A stretch of 64,000 nucleotides of DNA from Diplodia intermedia (Eukaryota; Ascomycota; Dothideomycetes; Botryosphaeriales; Botryosphaeriaceae). Location: contig JAKEKT010000098.1 in assembly GCA_021495925.1 (NCBI GenBank), positions 62,001-126,000 of the forward strand, given 5' to 3'. Below the pieces are notes generated by a model. That model made no database searches, was not told the origin of the DNA, and worked only from the letters and a program-made list of their open reading frames with translations. Positions 31,855 through 42,894 of the stretch are shown here, piece after piece (position 1 is the stretch's first letter; each line of letters starts with the position of its first letter). A program made the translations under genes and the position numbers.

Positions 31855-34800
31855 TCATGACAGAGGTGAAGGCCCGGGGGTATCGTCCTTTGCGTTCAAT
31901 TTTGCCGCTGGCTTAGGGGCAGCGCCTTTCTTCTTCTTCGAGTCCAAGGGAGGGCTGTCTCCGGGCTCTGTCTCTTCCGGAATAGGAGCACAGTAAGTCT
32001 TCAAGACATGCTTCAGTGCGGGTCGTCGGATCGGTTTTGACAAGAAAAAGTCCATCCCTGACTCGTAGCACTCCTGGATACCGTGTCAGCAGACTCGACG
32101 TATAAAACGAAAACATTGACCGACCTTTACATTGCTCTCCTCCGCATAAGCCGTGAGGGCAACAATGGGTGCCGAGTACCCCGCTTGGCGAATGAGCCGG
32201 GTGGATTGGATGCCATCGAGGTTGGGCATTTGCACGTCCATGAAAATCAAATCGTAAGGGGTTTGATTTTCCATGCTCTCCTTGACTTTGTCCAAAGCCT
32301 CTTGGCCGTCTTTCGCGATCTGTACGTCGTACACGGCTTCGAGTTTAAGCATTCTCAGAACGACTTCTTGATTGGTCTGTGCTTCGTTAGCATCGCCGAA
32401 ACTGCGTTGAGCTTGGTAAGACTCACCTTATTATCTTCAGCGACGAGGACTTTGAGTCTGTCGCTCTTGTTTGAAGCCTGAGCTGCGATGCGATCCATAG
32501 CAGCGCCTTGCGAACCAGGAGAATCCAGAGGAGTGGGGGAAGCAAAGAAAGGTTGCCTTAGGCCTACCAGCCGTGGCTGGGAGTCCGACTCGAACGCAAC
32601 AGGTGCTGCGCTGTTGGTTCCCGTACTCTCTTCCGCTGTACGGGAAGTTGGCGAGTCAATTGACAGGCTACTCTTCCGGCTAGCAATCGGGGCCTCTGAT
32701 AGCCTTGAAGAAGCAGTGCTATCTGCTCGCGTCTTCAGGTGTCTCAGAGGAGCCTCCATGGTGAACGTGCTGCCCTGACCAACAGTGCTCCTGAGGATAA
32801 TAGTACCTCTCATCAGGGTCGCAAGTTGCTGGCAAATGGATAGTCCCAGGCCAGTGCCGCCAAACTTCTTGCTGAGTCCAAGGTCACCTTGGACAAATGG
32901 CTCGAAGATACGTTGTTGCAGATGCTCCGGGACACCCGGGCCTGTATCATCAACCTCGAACTCGAAAGCAAGGAATCTGCCAGGTGGCGGTGTTTGTGCC
33001 CTCTCGGCCTCCAGGATGTGAGCATATGCCTTGTCATGGAGGACATTGATTTGATTAGCGGTATCCGTACGCCTTGGAGTGATCTGGGAAGTCAATGAAC
33101 TCGAGTCCAGCCTAACGCGGTTCCTGGAATTCCGTCCAGAGTTCTGCCGTGACTGAGAATTGAGAGATCCTTTCCGACTGCCAAATCCTGGCGTGACGGT
33201 CGCGTCTCCAACACATCGAATTGTGCAAGAGACGGAACCACCTCTAGGCGTGAACTTGAGGGCGTTGGAGACCAAGTTGATGAGTACTTGGAGGATACGA
33301 TGCTGATCTCCCCACAGAATCATGTCTTTGATGCGCCCAAGACCATACGGAGCAAGCCCCTGTTCGCCGCGTTGAGTAGACTCGTCAGCATTGACGTCGG
33401 CTGGGCCTTCGAACCGTACAGACAAGGTGATTCCGTTCTCCTTGGCTTGCTTGTCGAAAATTGCCAGAACCTGGGTGCTGACATCGCGCAGGCGAAACTC
33501 CTTCTCGTCAAGTGAGAGTTGCTGATGTCCCATCTGGTTCTTGCTGAAAGTCAGAAGATCTGTTAGGAGATTGAGCAACAGATCTCCGCTCTTATATATG
33601 ATGCTCATCGAACGCTTCAGCTTGACCGGGTCTTCTTCCGACATGCACACGGCGCACATGCCAAGGATGCCGTTCAGGGGAGTCTTCAACTCATGCGAAA
33701 TGTTGGCGATGAACAACGTTTTGCTCTCGTTGGCAGATTCGGCAGCCTTCATTGCCTCCTCAAGCTCGGCTGTACGCTGCTTCACCCTTTCTTCCAGCTT
33801 CTCATACTGCATCATGAGTTCATCCGTCATCTCGTTGAAGGTGGTGGTGAGATCCGTAAGCTCGTCGTGGACCAGATGCTTGTGATCCCTGACTTTGTCG
33901 GGAATCCGGAACTGTCGCCTCCTTTCCACCTCTCGCTGCTCCACGCGAGTTCGCCGCCCTCGGTGCCTCCAAGAGTTGATTTTCGACATGAACCCCTCCT
34001 TGCGGGCGATAACATCGGCATCATCGGACCCATCCATATGGCCTGAGGAAAAGCTTGAATCGTCTGGAGGGTATCCGGTCGGCGAGACGGATCGCTGCGT
34101 AGCAGCCCTGAGCTGGCGAATCGGTCGGACTGAGTAGTGCGCAAGCGGAAAGGTCAAAAGTAGTATAGCTCCAGCTGTGCCGAAGACACAAGCTATTAGG
34201 ATGTTTCGCAGGTGGTTAATAGGTTGCCAGACCTCCTCATGCGTTTGCTCCACAAGGACGATCCAATCACACAAAGTAGTGGCGGGCATGGCAAAGCCCA
34301 CTGCCACATGCTTTCGTTCCTCGTTCTTCGTCGATATGATGGACCCCGCGTTGTTCGCCGGACTTTGGATTGTAGTCAATCCTTTTTTAACCGCCGGAAA
34401 CTGACTGTAGTTGAAAGAACGTTGCGCGGTCCCCCAGGCGCGGGATGCATGGCGTTCGTTCATATTCCCCGGCGGCAACACGAACCGAACCGAGACATCG
34501 CTGGGGGGGTTGCCGCTGTTATTTGTGTAAAGCACATCGGACGAAAACTTGTTGTTGATGGTGTCAGGGCCAACAATGAGAGTTACACCGCTGCTGTCGA
34601 GTCCTTCACCGGCATCCACAGTCTGGTAGACCAATTTGGCGTCCATGATAACGGTCATCCAACCAACTATATCAAGTGCCGAGGTGTTGTTGATAATGGG
34701 AACAGTTAGAGACATCAAGGAGAATGTCTCGTTCAGTTCCCAAGGACCAAGCAAGATACTGCCGGTCTCGTTCAAGGTTTGTCCCGCGTAGTGAGCCAGG

Positions 34801-35505
34801 GTTTCGTTGAAGGTGTCGTTCACGCCTTGGGAAGTGAAGGTCATATTGGGGTACAACTGGGGCGGATAGCCCAGGCCTGGGTCACCGAGATAGACGGTCG
34901 AGCCATTGTCGTAGGTCATGGGGAGAGCGAGCTTGCCAGAGACCAGCGAGGCGGTAGCTGCAATCTTGGCGTTGTCTGCAGCTGCACCGGTATAGTTCTT
35001 GGGCCAGATCCGGGCCTGTAGCAGCAACGTCATCTGCTGACCTCCATCGAAGACGGCAGCTAGGTCAGCCTGCGAAGAGGTCCAGTTTGCAATAGACTGG
35101 CGATAAGTGGCATTGCCATCGTTGTAACGCTGAAGCGCCCGCTGGATGACGACTCTGCTGGAGGCGGAACGCACTGTTGATTGCATCAACAAGAGGTTCG
35201 AGGCCAGCTGCGATGCCTTCAAGGACGCCGTCAGCGTCAGCCGCGAGGCACGGATGTCCAGAACGAAGTTGTAATTGGTAATCTGCACAAGGTATCAGCA
35301 CGTGTAGAGCCATTGCAGCATGCCCAGCGAAGCGCGTAAAACGTCGAAAAGCGGATCCGGTTGGGATATCTTCATCGACCGCGGCAGAGAGCGAGGAAGG
35401 GCGACAGACCCATGTTGCGGCCGCAATGACGGCGAGAGCGATCAGGGAAACCAGCAGCACCAGGAAGCCAAGCTGCTCGCGGATGGGAATTCGCATTTTG
35501 ACCAT
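31855..35505 (-). CDS. Sln1-type hybrid histidine kinase (osmosensor)
   Basis: Four exons, 35505-35410, 35282-32427, 32376-32125 and 32073-31855, all phase 0, give 1140 residues. Sln1/TcsB kinases sit in the plasma membrane and feed the Ypd1-Ssk1 phosphorelay that controls the Hog1 MAP kinase. Visible parts are: first membrane helix at 12-31 in exon 1 (FLVLLVSLIALAVIAAATW); an extracellular sensor region of about 360 residues; a second helix near 395-415; a HAMP-like linker; a HisKA H-box near 563 (ISHELKTPLNGILGM); a HATPase with the VDDTGPGVPE and GGTGLGLSICQQLATLM boxes; and a C-terminal receiver with VLVAEDNK near 980 and phospho-acceptor Asp near 1030 (FMDVQMPNLDG). Two introns interrupt the receiver, one right after VLVAEDNK. 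The intron before the last exon has an unusual GTCGGT donor. The tail is Lys/Pro-rich. Confidence 0.95.
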
Positions 35506-37604
35506 GGAGACCCTGAAGATCTCTGGCCGCTGCCAGAGGGCGAATGCGGGAGCCGCAGGTGGAAGCGCCTGCTTTTGACGGACCTGGACCGGCGAGGAGG
35601 CTAAGTTCGGCGATGTCGGATGCGTAGCACGGCCATGCCTCACTGGGATTCCAACAGTGAGACTTGCACAGGGCTCAGGGCGCAGAGCAGTGTCCGGGGG
35701 AATGGTGCTTTGGCGCGGACAAAGAGCTCAGCTGGCTCAGGTGCGGAGAAGATTTAGCCGGCAGGTGGAACGCGCAGCAGTTGGATGCGCGCGGAAGCGA
35801 TAACGAGCGAGGGCGCGAGGGAGCGAAGCTTGGCCTGACGGGGCCGGAGTGGGTCGCTGGATGCGACGCTGGGGGGAGCGATGAGACAGCGGAGGAGGTC
35901 GGAATGGAGGGAGTGTGGATTGGATCTGGGTGAGAGTGCGCCGTGACCCGCGATTCTTCTGAGATGGAACCGCCACGGCTCTTACCTTTCGCCTGCATAC
36001 GACGCAGAAACGGCGCGGCTACCTAGGCTAATACAGCGGGCGCTAGGGCGCTCCGCCTCCAGACCAGCCGGCAGCGTACATCAATAATCTACGAGCACCG
36101 CACGTTGCCGCGCGAGCCACCTGCAATCTCCACACCACCTCCCGCGTGCTTCAACGGAAGGACCGTTGTGCGGCACTACCCAGACGGCCATGCCGGCCCT
36201 GTGGCCCTTCGCGCGCAGACGGCTTCTGCTGCGTTGAGCCTCTTTCCATCGACGATCACCTCGGGATCACAGGAGATCGCCACTAGAGGGAACGGGGAAC
36301 AGCTCGGACCCCAGCCGCAGCATAAAAAAAGTCCAGACCCGAGCGGCTTCGCATGCGGCTGCCACTTGCCCGCCCAGCGGCGTCCTTGCCTGTCCAGCGC
36401 ACCATCAGCTCCGCCGCTTACGTACGGTCTCCATCGCAAGGACCGCCGCATCTCCGAGTGCCTTCCAGCTTAACGTGCTTTGAGAGTAGTGTCGCGCCGT
36501 GGCCGGCGCCCCTTCGTGTGTGGCCTGACCCTCGGCGTTGCGGCGTTGCGGCACCGAGGAAACAGATGGAGGCTGCCCGGCGTGTGGCTTTCGCCTGTGG
36601 CACTTCATCAGGAACCGCACCACATGCTCGCGCTGACTCGTGTGCTTGAAAGGGGCCAGGGGGGTTGCATTCGAGAAGGAATGTAGCAAACATGCGTCCC
36701 AATGCGGTCCAACGGCCATTTCTTCGTTTCGTTTCCTCGTGCACGAGAGCGCGGGGCGCCTTGGGCCTCGAGGGGCCGAGGAGCTCACCTCAGCAGCAGC
36801 CGACAGATGCCGGCGCCGGGTGAGCAGACGGCCGCTCGAGGCCGACCGGAGAGAAGGCAGGAGGCAGGAGGCAGGTGGCAGGGCGGTTGTTTCCACTCGC
36901 AGGCATCGGGCCTTTGCCACGCGCACCAGGCGCCGCTTCCCGACTTGCGGCCACGCTCGCCCGCCTGCGCGGTGGCCGCAAGGCTGCGTGTGGTTCGCAT
37001 TGCGGCTACCCCAGGTTTCGCTTCGAGAAGCTTTCGACGCGTCTGCTCGTGTCCCGGGGCGCGCGTGAGGATCGCCTCCCGCTCACGCTCCCGCCAGCAG
37101 AGTCGCGGTGGTGCGGGATTAAAGACGCGTTCTGTGGCCCGGCGGGCAAGCGCGCGCTGCATCTCGTGCAGTAGCGCATCCTCACCGCTGGCCTTGGCAC
37201 TGCGTTCGATTGGCCCAGCGGCGTCCTCGCCGGATCTCCTACAAAACATTAAACAAGCCATGCCGTAAACAGCCGTCCCCGCACTAAAACGACCCACTAA
37301 ATGCGCTGAACACGTTTTTTACTTATCCCCACGACGCGTTTAGTCGTGTTGCCTTTCCATCATCCCACCATTGTCAGTTAGAAGGCTGCTCTGCACAGAC
37401 GGTTGACTCATACCACGCATCCCCACTTGGGCCATGCCCGCTTTCGGACTGAGGGGCGCCCGCAGCCAGTAAATAGCATGGCGGCGGCGCGCGCGTGCCT
37501 GATGTACCTTAGGTTTCCTCTCCTTTGCCATCTCCACGCATCGCCAACATACATCCCAATGTCCACCGCTCTTTCCTAACTACGATCTATGACAACCCTC
37601 ACGA
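35506..37604. other. Intergenic, divergent promoters of the kinase and F-box genes
   Basis: Two kilobases of GC-rich DNA between head-to-head genes. Frames such as 36640-37068 plus and 36405-36926 minus have Arg/Ala-rich chance composition. No RNA gene or repeat is recognised. Confidence 0.45.
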
Positions 37605-39304
37605 ATGGTTCACGAATCTCAGCCGTCGCTGCGGCATCAAGCGTCTAGCGGCTCGTACGCAAGCGCCCGCACGGCGCAGACGCAGAGCAGCAATGCCAGC
37701 TCAACGAAGAAGCTGCTCTTTGGGGAGATCCCCACACCGGTCGAAGTGCCTGGGAGTCGGTGTAAGTGCCTGAGCCATCCGCCATAAACCCGCCCTTGGC
37801 CCTCCGTCCTACGCGTCCTGCTCGTTGTTGCTGCCCTCCTCCGTTGTTTTGGACGTCCAGTTGGCTCCTTGTCCGTCGAACTGCGACTGATGCCCTTTCC
37901 TCAGCCCTTCGATCCAACAGCTCGGTGTGCAACCTGGTGATGTCGACCAGCTCGGCATTCCTCAGGTTCTGGCTGTCGGAGCCCTGTCGCGATGCCTTCC
38001 TGGCGCGCGTCGACAAGGCTGATCTCGCCAACTGTCGTCTTGTCTGCCATGACATGAGCACTCGCGTGGCCCCTTTTCTGTTTGAAGACATCACCGTCAC
38101 CTTTCGCCCGAGTACCTTTGCCAGGCCCGCCCGCATGGAAGCCCTGGAGAGCATTGGTCCTCGCGTCAAGTCCCTTACCTTCCGCATGCCGCATTCCCCG
38201 GACACGTTCCTCCCGCCCCTCATTGATCCCGTGACTGGCGAGCAAAAGAGCCTGGTCTATGAGCCGCAGATCCACAAGCCGCCAACACTCATCGGGAAGA
38301 TGAAGACCCCCAAGTACGGATCCTGGGAAATGACGGACCTTCTCATCAAGCAGTATCCTCCCGTCTTCCATGCCGCTACCAACGTCCCCGCTTTCATCCG
38401 CGCTCTCCAGGCGCTTCCTGGTCTGGTCCACCTGAAGCTTGATTGTCCCGACCAGGAGCTTTCGCAGCGCCATCGCCGCAGTGCGGTCGACTACGCGCTC
38501 ATCTCTCTCCGGATAGCCGTTGAGCGCGCCCAACTTCCGGAGCTGGACACGCTTACCATCAAGGCCATGCACCCTGCCGGCCTCCTGTACCTCCAGCCAA
38601 CCATGGGCCCCGGTTCCACGCCGGCGTCGAACAGGAGATGGCGCCAAATCAAGAAGCTCGCGGTCCACCTGGACAGCCAGCCCTATCTGGAGGGCTCCTC
38701 GTCGGAACATCTCCGCCTCCTTCATTCTTACCTGCGCACCTTCTCCCTCTCCATCACCAAGCTGCTGTTCCGCTGGAGGGGTGAGAAGGGGCCTTCGCCG
38801 CTCTCCTTGGACCTTGAGCCCGGCCTATCCCCCCCAAGCACACCGGAGTCGGGCGCAAGCCGTCCCACGGGCATCCGTGCGCTCAAGTTCACCAGCCTGC
38901 TCTTCCTGGAACTGGAGAACGCGGTCATGGACTCGTCCCAGATCAGCACCTTCATTCTTCGCCACCGCCGCTCCATCACCGAGTTCAACTTCGAGGACGT
39001 GTCGCTCCGCACGGGGACGTGGGATGACGCGCTGGCGCCGCTCACACGCATCGCGGGCAGCGAAGAGTGGAAGAACCGGGCGGAAGAAGTCATGGACGTG
39101 CCGATTATCCTGAGCCCGGTCGACGAGATCAGTCCGGACCTGCTCATCACCGACGAGCTGGACGACCTCAAGGGCACGCCCGAGTCGAAGTCGGTCAGCA
39201 AGTGGTGGTCGCGCACGCGCAACAGCAAGGTGACGGCCAAAGCCAAAGAACAGCTGGTCGAAGCCGAGGAACACATGCGCAAGTTCCTGTTCCCTTGGCG
39301 CTAA
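37605..39304 (+). CDS. F-box domain protein
   Basis: Two exons, 37605-37761 and 37905-39304, give 518 residues. The intron (143 bp, GTAAGT donor, CCTCAG acceptor, phase 1) is supported because the short first exon runs into stops without it. An F-box-like segment follows the junction at about residues 60-115 (FLRFWLSEPCRDAFLARV, then LANCRLVCHDMSTRVAPFLF); F-boxes bind Skp1 and make substrate receptors of SCF ubiquitin ligases. The rest has weak leucine-rich character (LVHLKLDC, LFLELENAVM, ITEFNFEDVSL), which would suit a substrate-binding region, then a basic C-terminus. The exact substrate is unknown. The start at 37605 is the only ATG that stays open to the donor. Confidence 0.82.
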
Positions 39305-39947
39305 TGTAAATATGCATCAACGGTGTCCCTGGAGTTTGGTGGTAAGCAAGCAACTGTACGAGTTGACTGGCGGGGTTGCATGAGGCGCACGGGGGGAAAA
39401 CACCCTCTCGTGAACGAGAGACGATTCACGACATTTTCTTAATTTCTGTTGCATTTACGACCCGATGGGAGGAAAAGGCCACCATCACTTATCATCCATG
39501 AGCGCCGAGATGGATGCCGACCACGATCACTGATGATCCGACTACACTCTTTACGACAACATTTCCTTTTTCAAGCTTATAAGATATCCCCGTACGCCCG
39601 CTATTATAGCACGATGTACATAGCATGGGCCTACATTACGGCCGCAAAATTTCATTGACTCTGGAGCGAAGCATGGATGAGGTGGTGACAAGTGACATGT
39701 GGCACGTGCCGGGGGGTTTGCGCTGAGCTGAGCCTCGGCGCTTTCACATGCCAACCCCGGACTTGCGCCCGCCGCGTGCATGATGCATCATCGTCGCCGA
39801 CACCCGACACTGACCTACGGCTGACTGCTATAAACCCCTTGGGGACTGTCTCTTGTGCTCTGCCACTCTGTTCTTCACACCCTCTCCGGAGCAGTTCTTT
39901 GTCATCGTCGCCGTATAGCCGCCGCAGAACCCGCTAGCACCCCCACC
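39305..39947. other. Intergenic between F-box and SCP2 genes
   Basis: The left half is AT-rich and probably the 3' end of the F-box transcript. The right end carries a TATA-like element (GCTATAAACC, about 39827-39836) and CT-rich leader for the SCP2 gene. No further gene is seen. Confidence 0.5.
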
Positions 39948-40935
39948 ATGAGTCTCAAGAGCGGTAAGTGCACGCGTGCATGACCAACCCTTCCATGGCC
40001 TTCTTCCGTCGTCTCGCGCCGCATCCACTTTTGCATGGCCGCGGCCCAAGGCTATTATCGCCACGGCTACGGCGGCGGCCGGGATGACGGCGATGCAAAC
40101 AGGCAGGCACGAAGCACAAGCCGCGAATGCCGCGCTCACACGATGATCGCCGAAACACAGACAAGATCCCCTCATCGGCCGCGTTCGACGCCATCGCCGC
40201 CTCGCTCGCCGACGACGCCGACCGCAAGGACGCGGTCAAGAAGGGCGGCGCCGTCTTCGCCTTCACCATCAAGAGCCAGGCGGGCGAGACGGACAGCTGG
40301 TACATCGACCTCAAGAAGACGGGCACCGTCGGCAAGGGCGCCGCGCCCGAGGGCGGCAAGGCTGATGGTGAGTCTTGCAATCATCCCCGTTATTCTCCGC
40401 TGGCGCTGCTGCGGGACGTGGACGATCCATAGGCTGGGAACGGGTCGGGTTGCGATGATCAGATGGCTGGGGGGTGGGAGTGTCCGCGTGGTGCGTGTGT
40501 TGTGTCGGTTGCCAGCACAACGCATCCATCGTGGGCTGCTGCGTGCTGTCTGCCCGCCCGTCGATCGCGCTATGATGGCTTCGGTTTCGGCGTCGGCACC
40601 AGCGCCAGCACCAGCACCAGCACCAGCACGGCAGTTGGGACGTGGGCGCCGCCTAAACCGCGGGAAAAAAAACACCAACACCCGGATGGGGTCTGCCGTA
40701 GAGAAGTGGGGATGTTGTTTGGCGCTTGTTGCTTTGGTCGAGTGGGACCCGATAGCTGACTCGTTTTGCAGTCACGATGCTGCTCTCGGACAACGACTTC
40801 GCATCGCTAGTCGCCGGCAAGGCCAACGCCCAGAAGCTGTTCATGTCCGGCAAGTTGAAGATCAAGGGCGACGTCATGAAGGCCACCAAGATCGAGCCTG
40901 TGTTGAAGAAGGTTCAGGCCAAGGCCAAGCTATGA
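39948..40935 (+). CDS. SCP2 sterol-carrier protein, peroxisomal
   Basis: Three exons, 39948-39963, 40161-40367 and 40772-40935, give 128 residues. SCP2-domain proteins bind fatty acyl-CoA and sterols in the peroxisome and support beta-oxidation. The first exon codes for only five residues plus one base (MSLKS), then the protein continues DKIPSSAAFDAIAASL. The domain core is present (GAVFAFTIKSQ, DSWYIDLKKTG, VTMLLSDNDFASLVAGK, QKLFMSGKLKIKGDVMKATK). The C-terminus is AKL, a canonical type 1 peroxisomal signal. The second intron is long for this window (404 bp) and contains a CCAGCA hexamer repeat at about 40595-40629. Both splice joints restore a codon (D, V) and keep the domain continuous. 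Confidence 0.93.
40595..40629. repeat. Hexanucleotide CCAGCA repeat in SCP2 intron
   Basis: About five nearly perfect copies of CACCAG in the second intron of the SCP2 gene. It has no coding role in the spliced model. Confidence 0.8.
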
Positions 40936-41395
40936 GCCTGTGCTTCTTCTCTAGTAGCTTATACATAGTTCGGTTTCCACGATAAAGAAATACACGAAAA
41001 TGAAGAACCAAGCCGCGCACAGGCCGGCAAACCTTCAACAAACACAAGCAGTCATCCACTAGATCGCCGAGTGCGACCTATCTCAACTACGAGATATCAA
41101 ACTCGTCCGTATATCATTTCCACTCCTTGAAGACGTCGCAGCCAACTTTCGTGCTCTGCATTGTTCTTGCCGCCCTTGTTTCCGTGCTTCATCTATCGGT
41201 CAGGACACCACAGTCGTAAACAATGCCACTCACTATGGCCCGTGGCACAGAATATTCCGGACATTCATTCACCTACCATGACATTGTCAAGCTTCGAGCA
41301 AAGCCTTGTACTAGCACAATCTTCAAACCGATCACTGTATAAGTCGGCTGTCTGCTCACCCCAGCAGCAAAACACAACTCGCCATCACGGGCATC
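40936..41395. other. Intergenic between SCP2 and RING genes
   Basis: A 460-bp stretch with the SCP2 3' flank and the promoter of the RING gene. No additional feature is seen. Confidence 0.5.
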
Positions 41396-41983
41396 ATGGG
41401 CACCGTCGAAGAGCCTTCCTTCAAACTCCCAACCTACAGGGGTCGCCGCGACAGCCCTTGCTCGGCATGCGGCGACCCATGTTTGGCTGGCTGTACACCA
41501 TGCAGGGTTCCCATCCATCTCAAGTGCGGTCACTTCTTCTGCTTCCATTGCCTGGAAGTCGCTTTCCTGGAACAGGTCACCACGCCTGATCTCCCCAGGC
41601 GTCGCTGTTACTGCCCTACGTGCAACCGCACTTTCTACGAGTGCACCACTGACCCCAGCCAGGTCTTCGGCTTGCGCGCGAAGTTTAGCGCGAGGGCGCG
41701 TTCGATGCATGTATTCGTCCAGCTCGCCGATAATAGCATCGAGCACGGACATCAGCTGCTGCCTACGCGCTCGCGTGCATCCAGGTCACAGTGCCAGGGC
41801 CATGAGCAGAGCCAGGAGCAGAGCCAGCAACCGCTGCCGAACGGTGACCCATGGCCCTCTGAGGATGACATCTTCTACGCCACGGCGCGCTACAGGCTCG
41901 AGGTTGAGGTGCATGGCCACCCCATCACTCCTCGGCCTTCGTGGTTTCCGCTTGTATTCAATGTGAACCAGAGGGCACAGTGA
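41396..41983 (+). CDS. Small RING-finger protein
   Basis: A single-exon frame for 195 residues. The N-terminal third has a RING-type zinc pattern: Cys22-x2-Cys25, an extra pair Cys29/Cys33/Cys36, then Cys44-x-His46-x2-Cys49-x2-Cys52, and CYCPTC about 20 residues later. The motif CGHFFCFHC is typical of C3HC4 RINGs that recruit E2 enzymes, so an E3 ubiquitin ligase role is likely but not shown. The C-terminal part has a Gln/Ser-rich linker and no second domain. Small stand-alone RING proteins of this kind are numerous and variable in Pezizomycotina. Its neighbours give no functional hint. Confidence 0.75.
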   Translation: MGTVEEPSFKLPTYRGRRDSPCSACGDPCLAGCTPCRVPIHLKCGHFFCFHCLEVAFLEQVTTPDLPRRRCYCPTCNRTFYECTTDPSQVFGLRAKFSARARSMHVFVQLADNSIEHGHQLLPTRSRASRSQCQGHEQSQEQSQQPLPNGDPWPSEDDIFYATARYRLEVEVHGHPITPRPSWFPLVFNVNQRAQ

Positions 41984-42894
41984 GAAGGCCATCCATCGGG
42001 TTTCTGGACAGCGTATGCTTACTAAGACGGTAGGTTTGCTTTCCCTCTTCTCTTTGATCGTTTGATTGCTTCTGTTTCTTACGTTGGAATATATCGAAGC
42101 CTAGAGTCTAGATCGTGAAAATCTATGGTAAACATTTTCTGAATTGTATGATACGTGCCGCTGGTGATATTTGCAGCTATTCTGTAATTCTGTAATTATC
42201 GTGACGGGAAGCATTATGAGTGATTTACGATACTGATATTAAAGGAAAGAAGCGGAAACAGAAATGCAAAGAGCAAACGTGACTCTACTATACTATACTC
42301 AGCACCGCTGTTCAATATCGCTTCCAAAATCTCTATGCCCTCAACCGCAACCACCAGGGTGTTTATATATCCCACGAAGGTTGTTACACTCCTGATGTGA
42401 TAATTGAGGCAGATGTCTGGACGTAAGTGTGAGACTCAGGACTGGACAAATGATGCATACAGTCGAGGGACTCAACTGCAAACGTAAGAAGAGTGCGATA
42501 GCATTGTGAGACGCATGAAGAATGGCTGAGCCTCATTGCAACCAGCTGTGGTACGGTCAAGAATCTAGAGGTTCAACCACAACCATACCACATTACCAGA
42601 GCCCGTGGAGACAGTTCCGGCTTGAAGCCCGTGATTTATATCTCGGTAAGGATCTTAGTAAGTTTTGTCCTTCTTTGGTTGTTTGCATCAAATTTCACAG
42701 CCCCCGATAATGCAGTGTTAGGTTCGCCACAAAACCTGGCATGTCGCTGCCACGTTCTGATTGGCCGAAGCGGCCAGCATCACAACCAAATAAATCAACA
42801 CCACGCACAGAATCATTCCCCCATATGCCCGATGAAACCACGCGCTACCAATTTGACCACGAGTGCTTTCAAATCTTCTAGTACATCTCAAAGT
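41984..42894. other. AT-richer intergenic region upstream of ACR3
   Basis: This stretch is visibly richer in A and T than the rest of the window (for example 42090-42330). It holds the 3' end of the RING gene and the ACR3 promoter. The frame leading into ACR3 is open from 42622, with in-frame ATGs at 42622 and 42832, but the part before 42895 has no conserved feature. Confidence 0.5.

Noticed and set aside
37901..38725. 274-codon minus-strand open frame
   Set aside because: Antisense shadow of the F-box gene.
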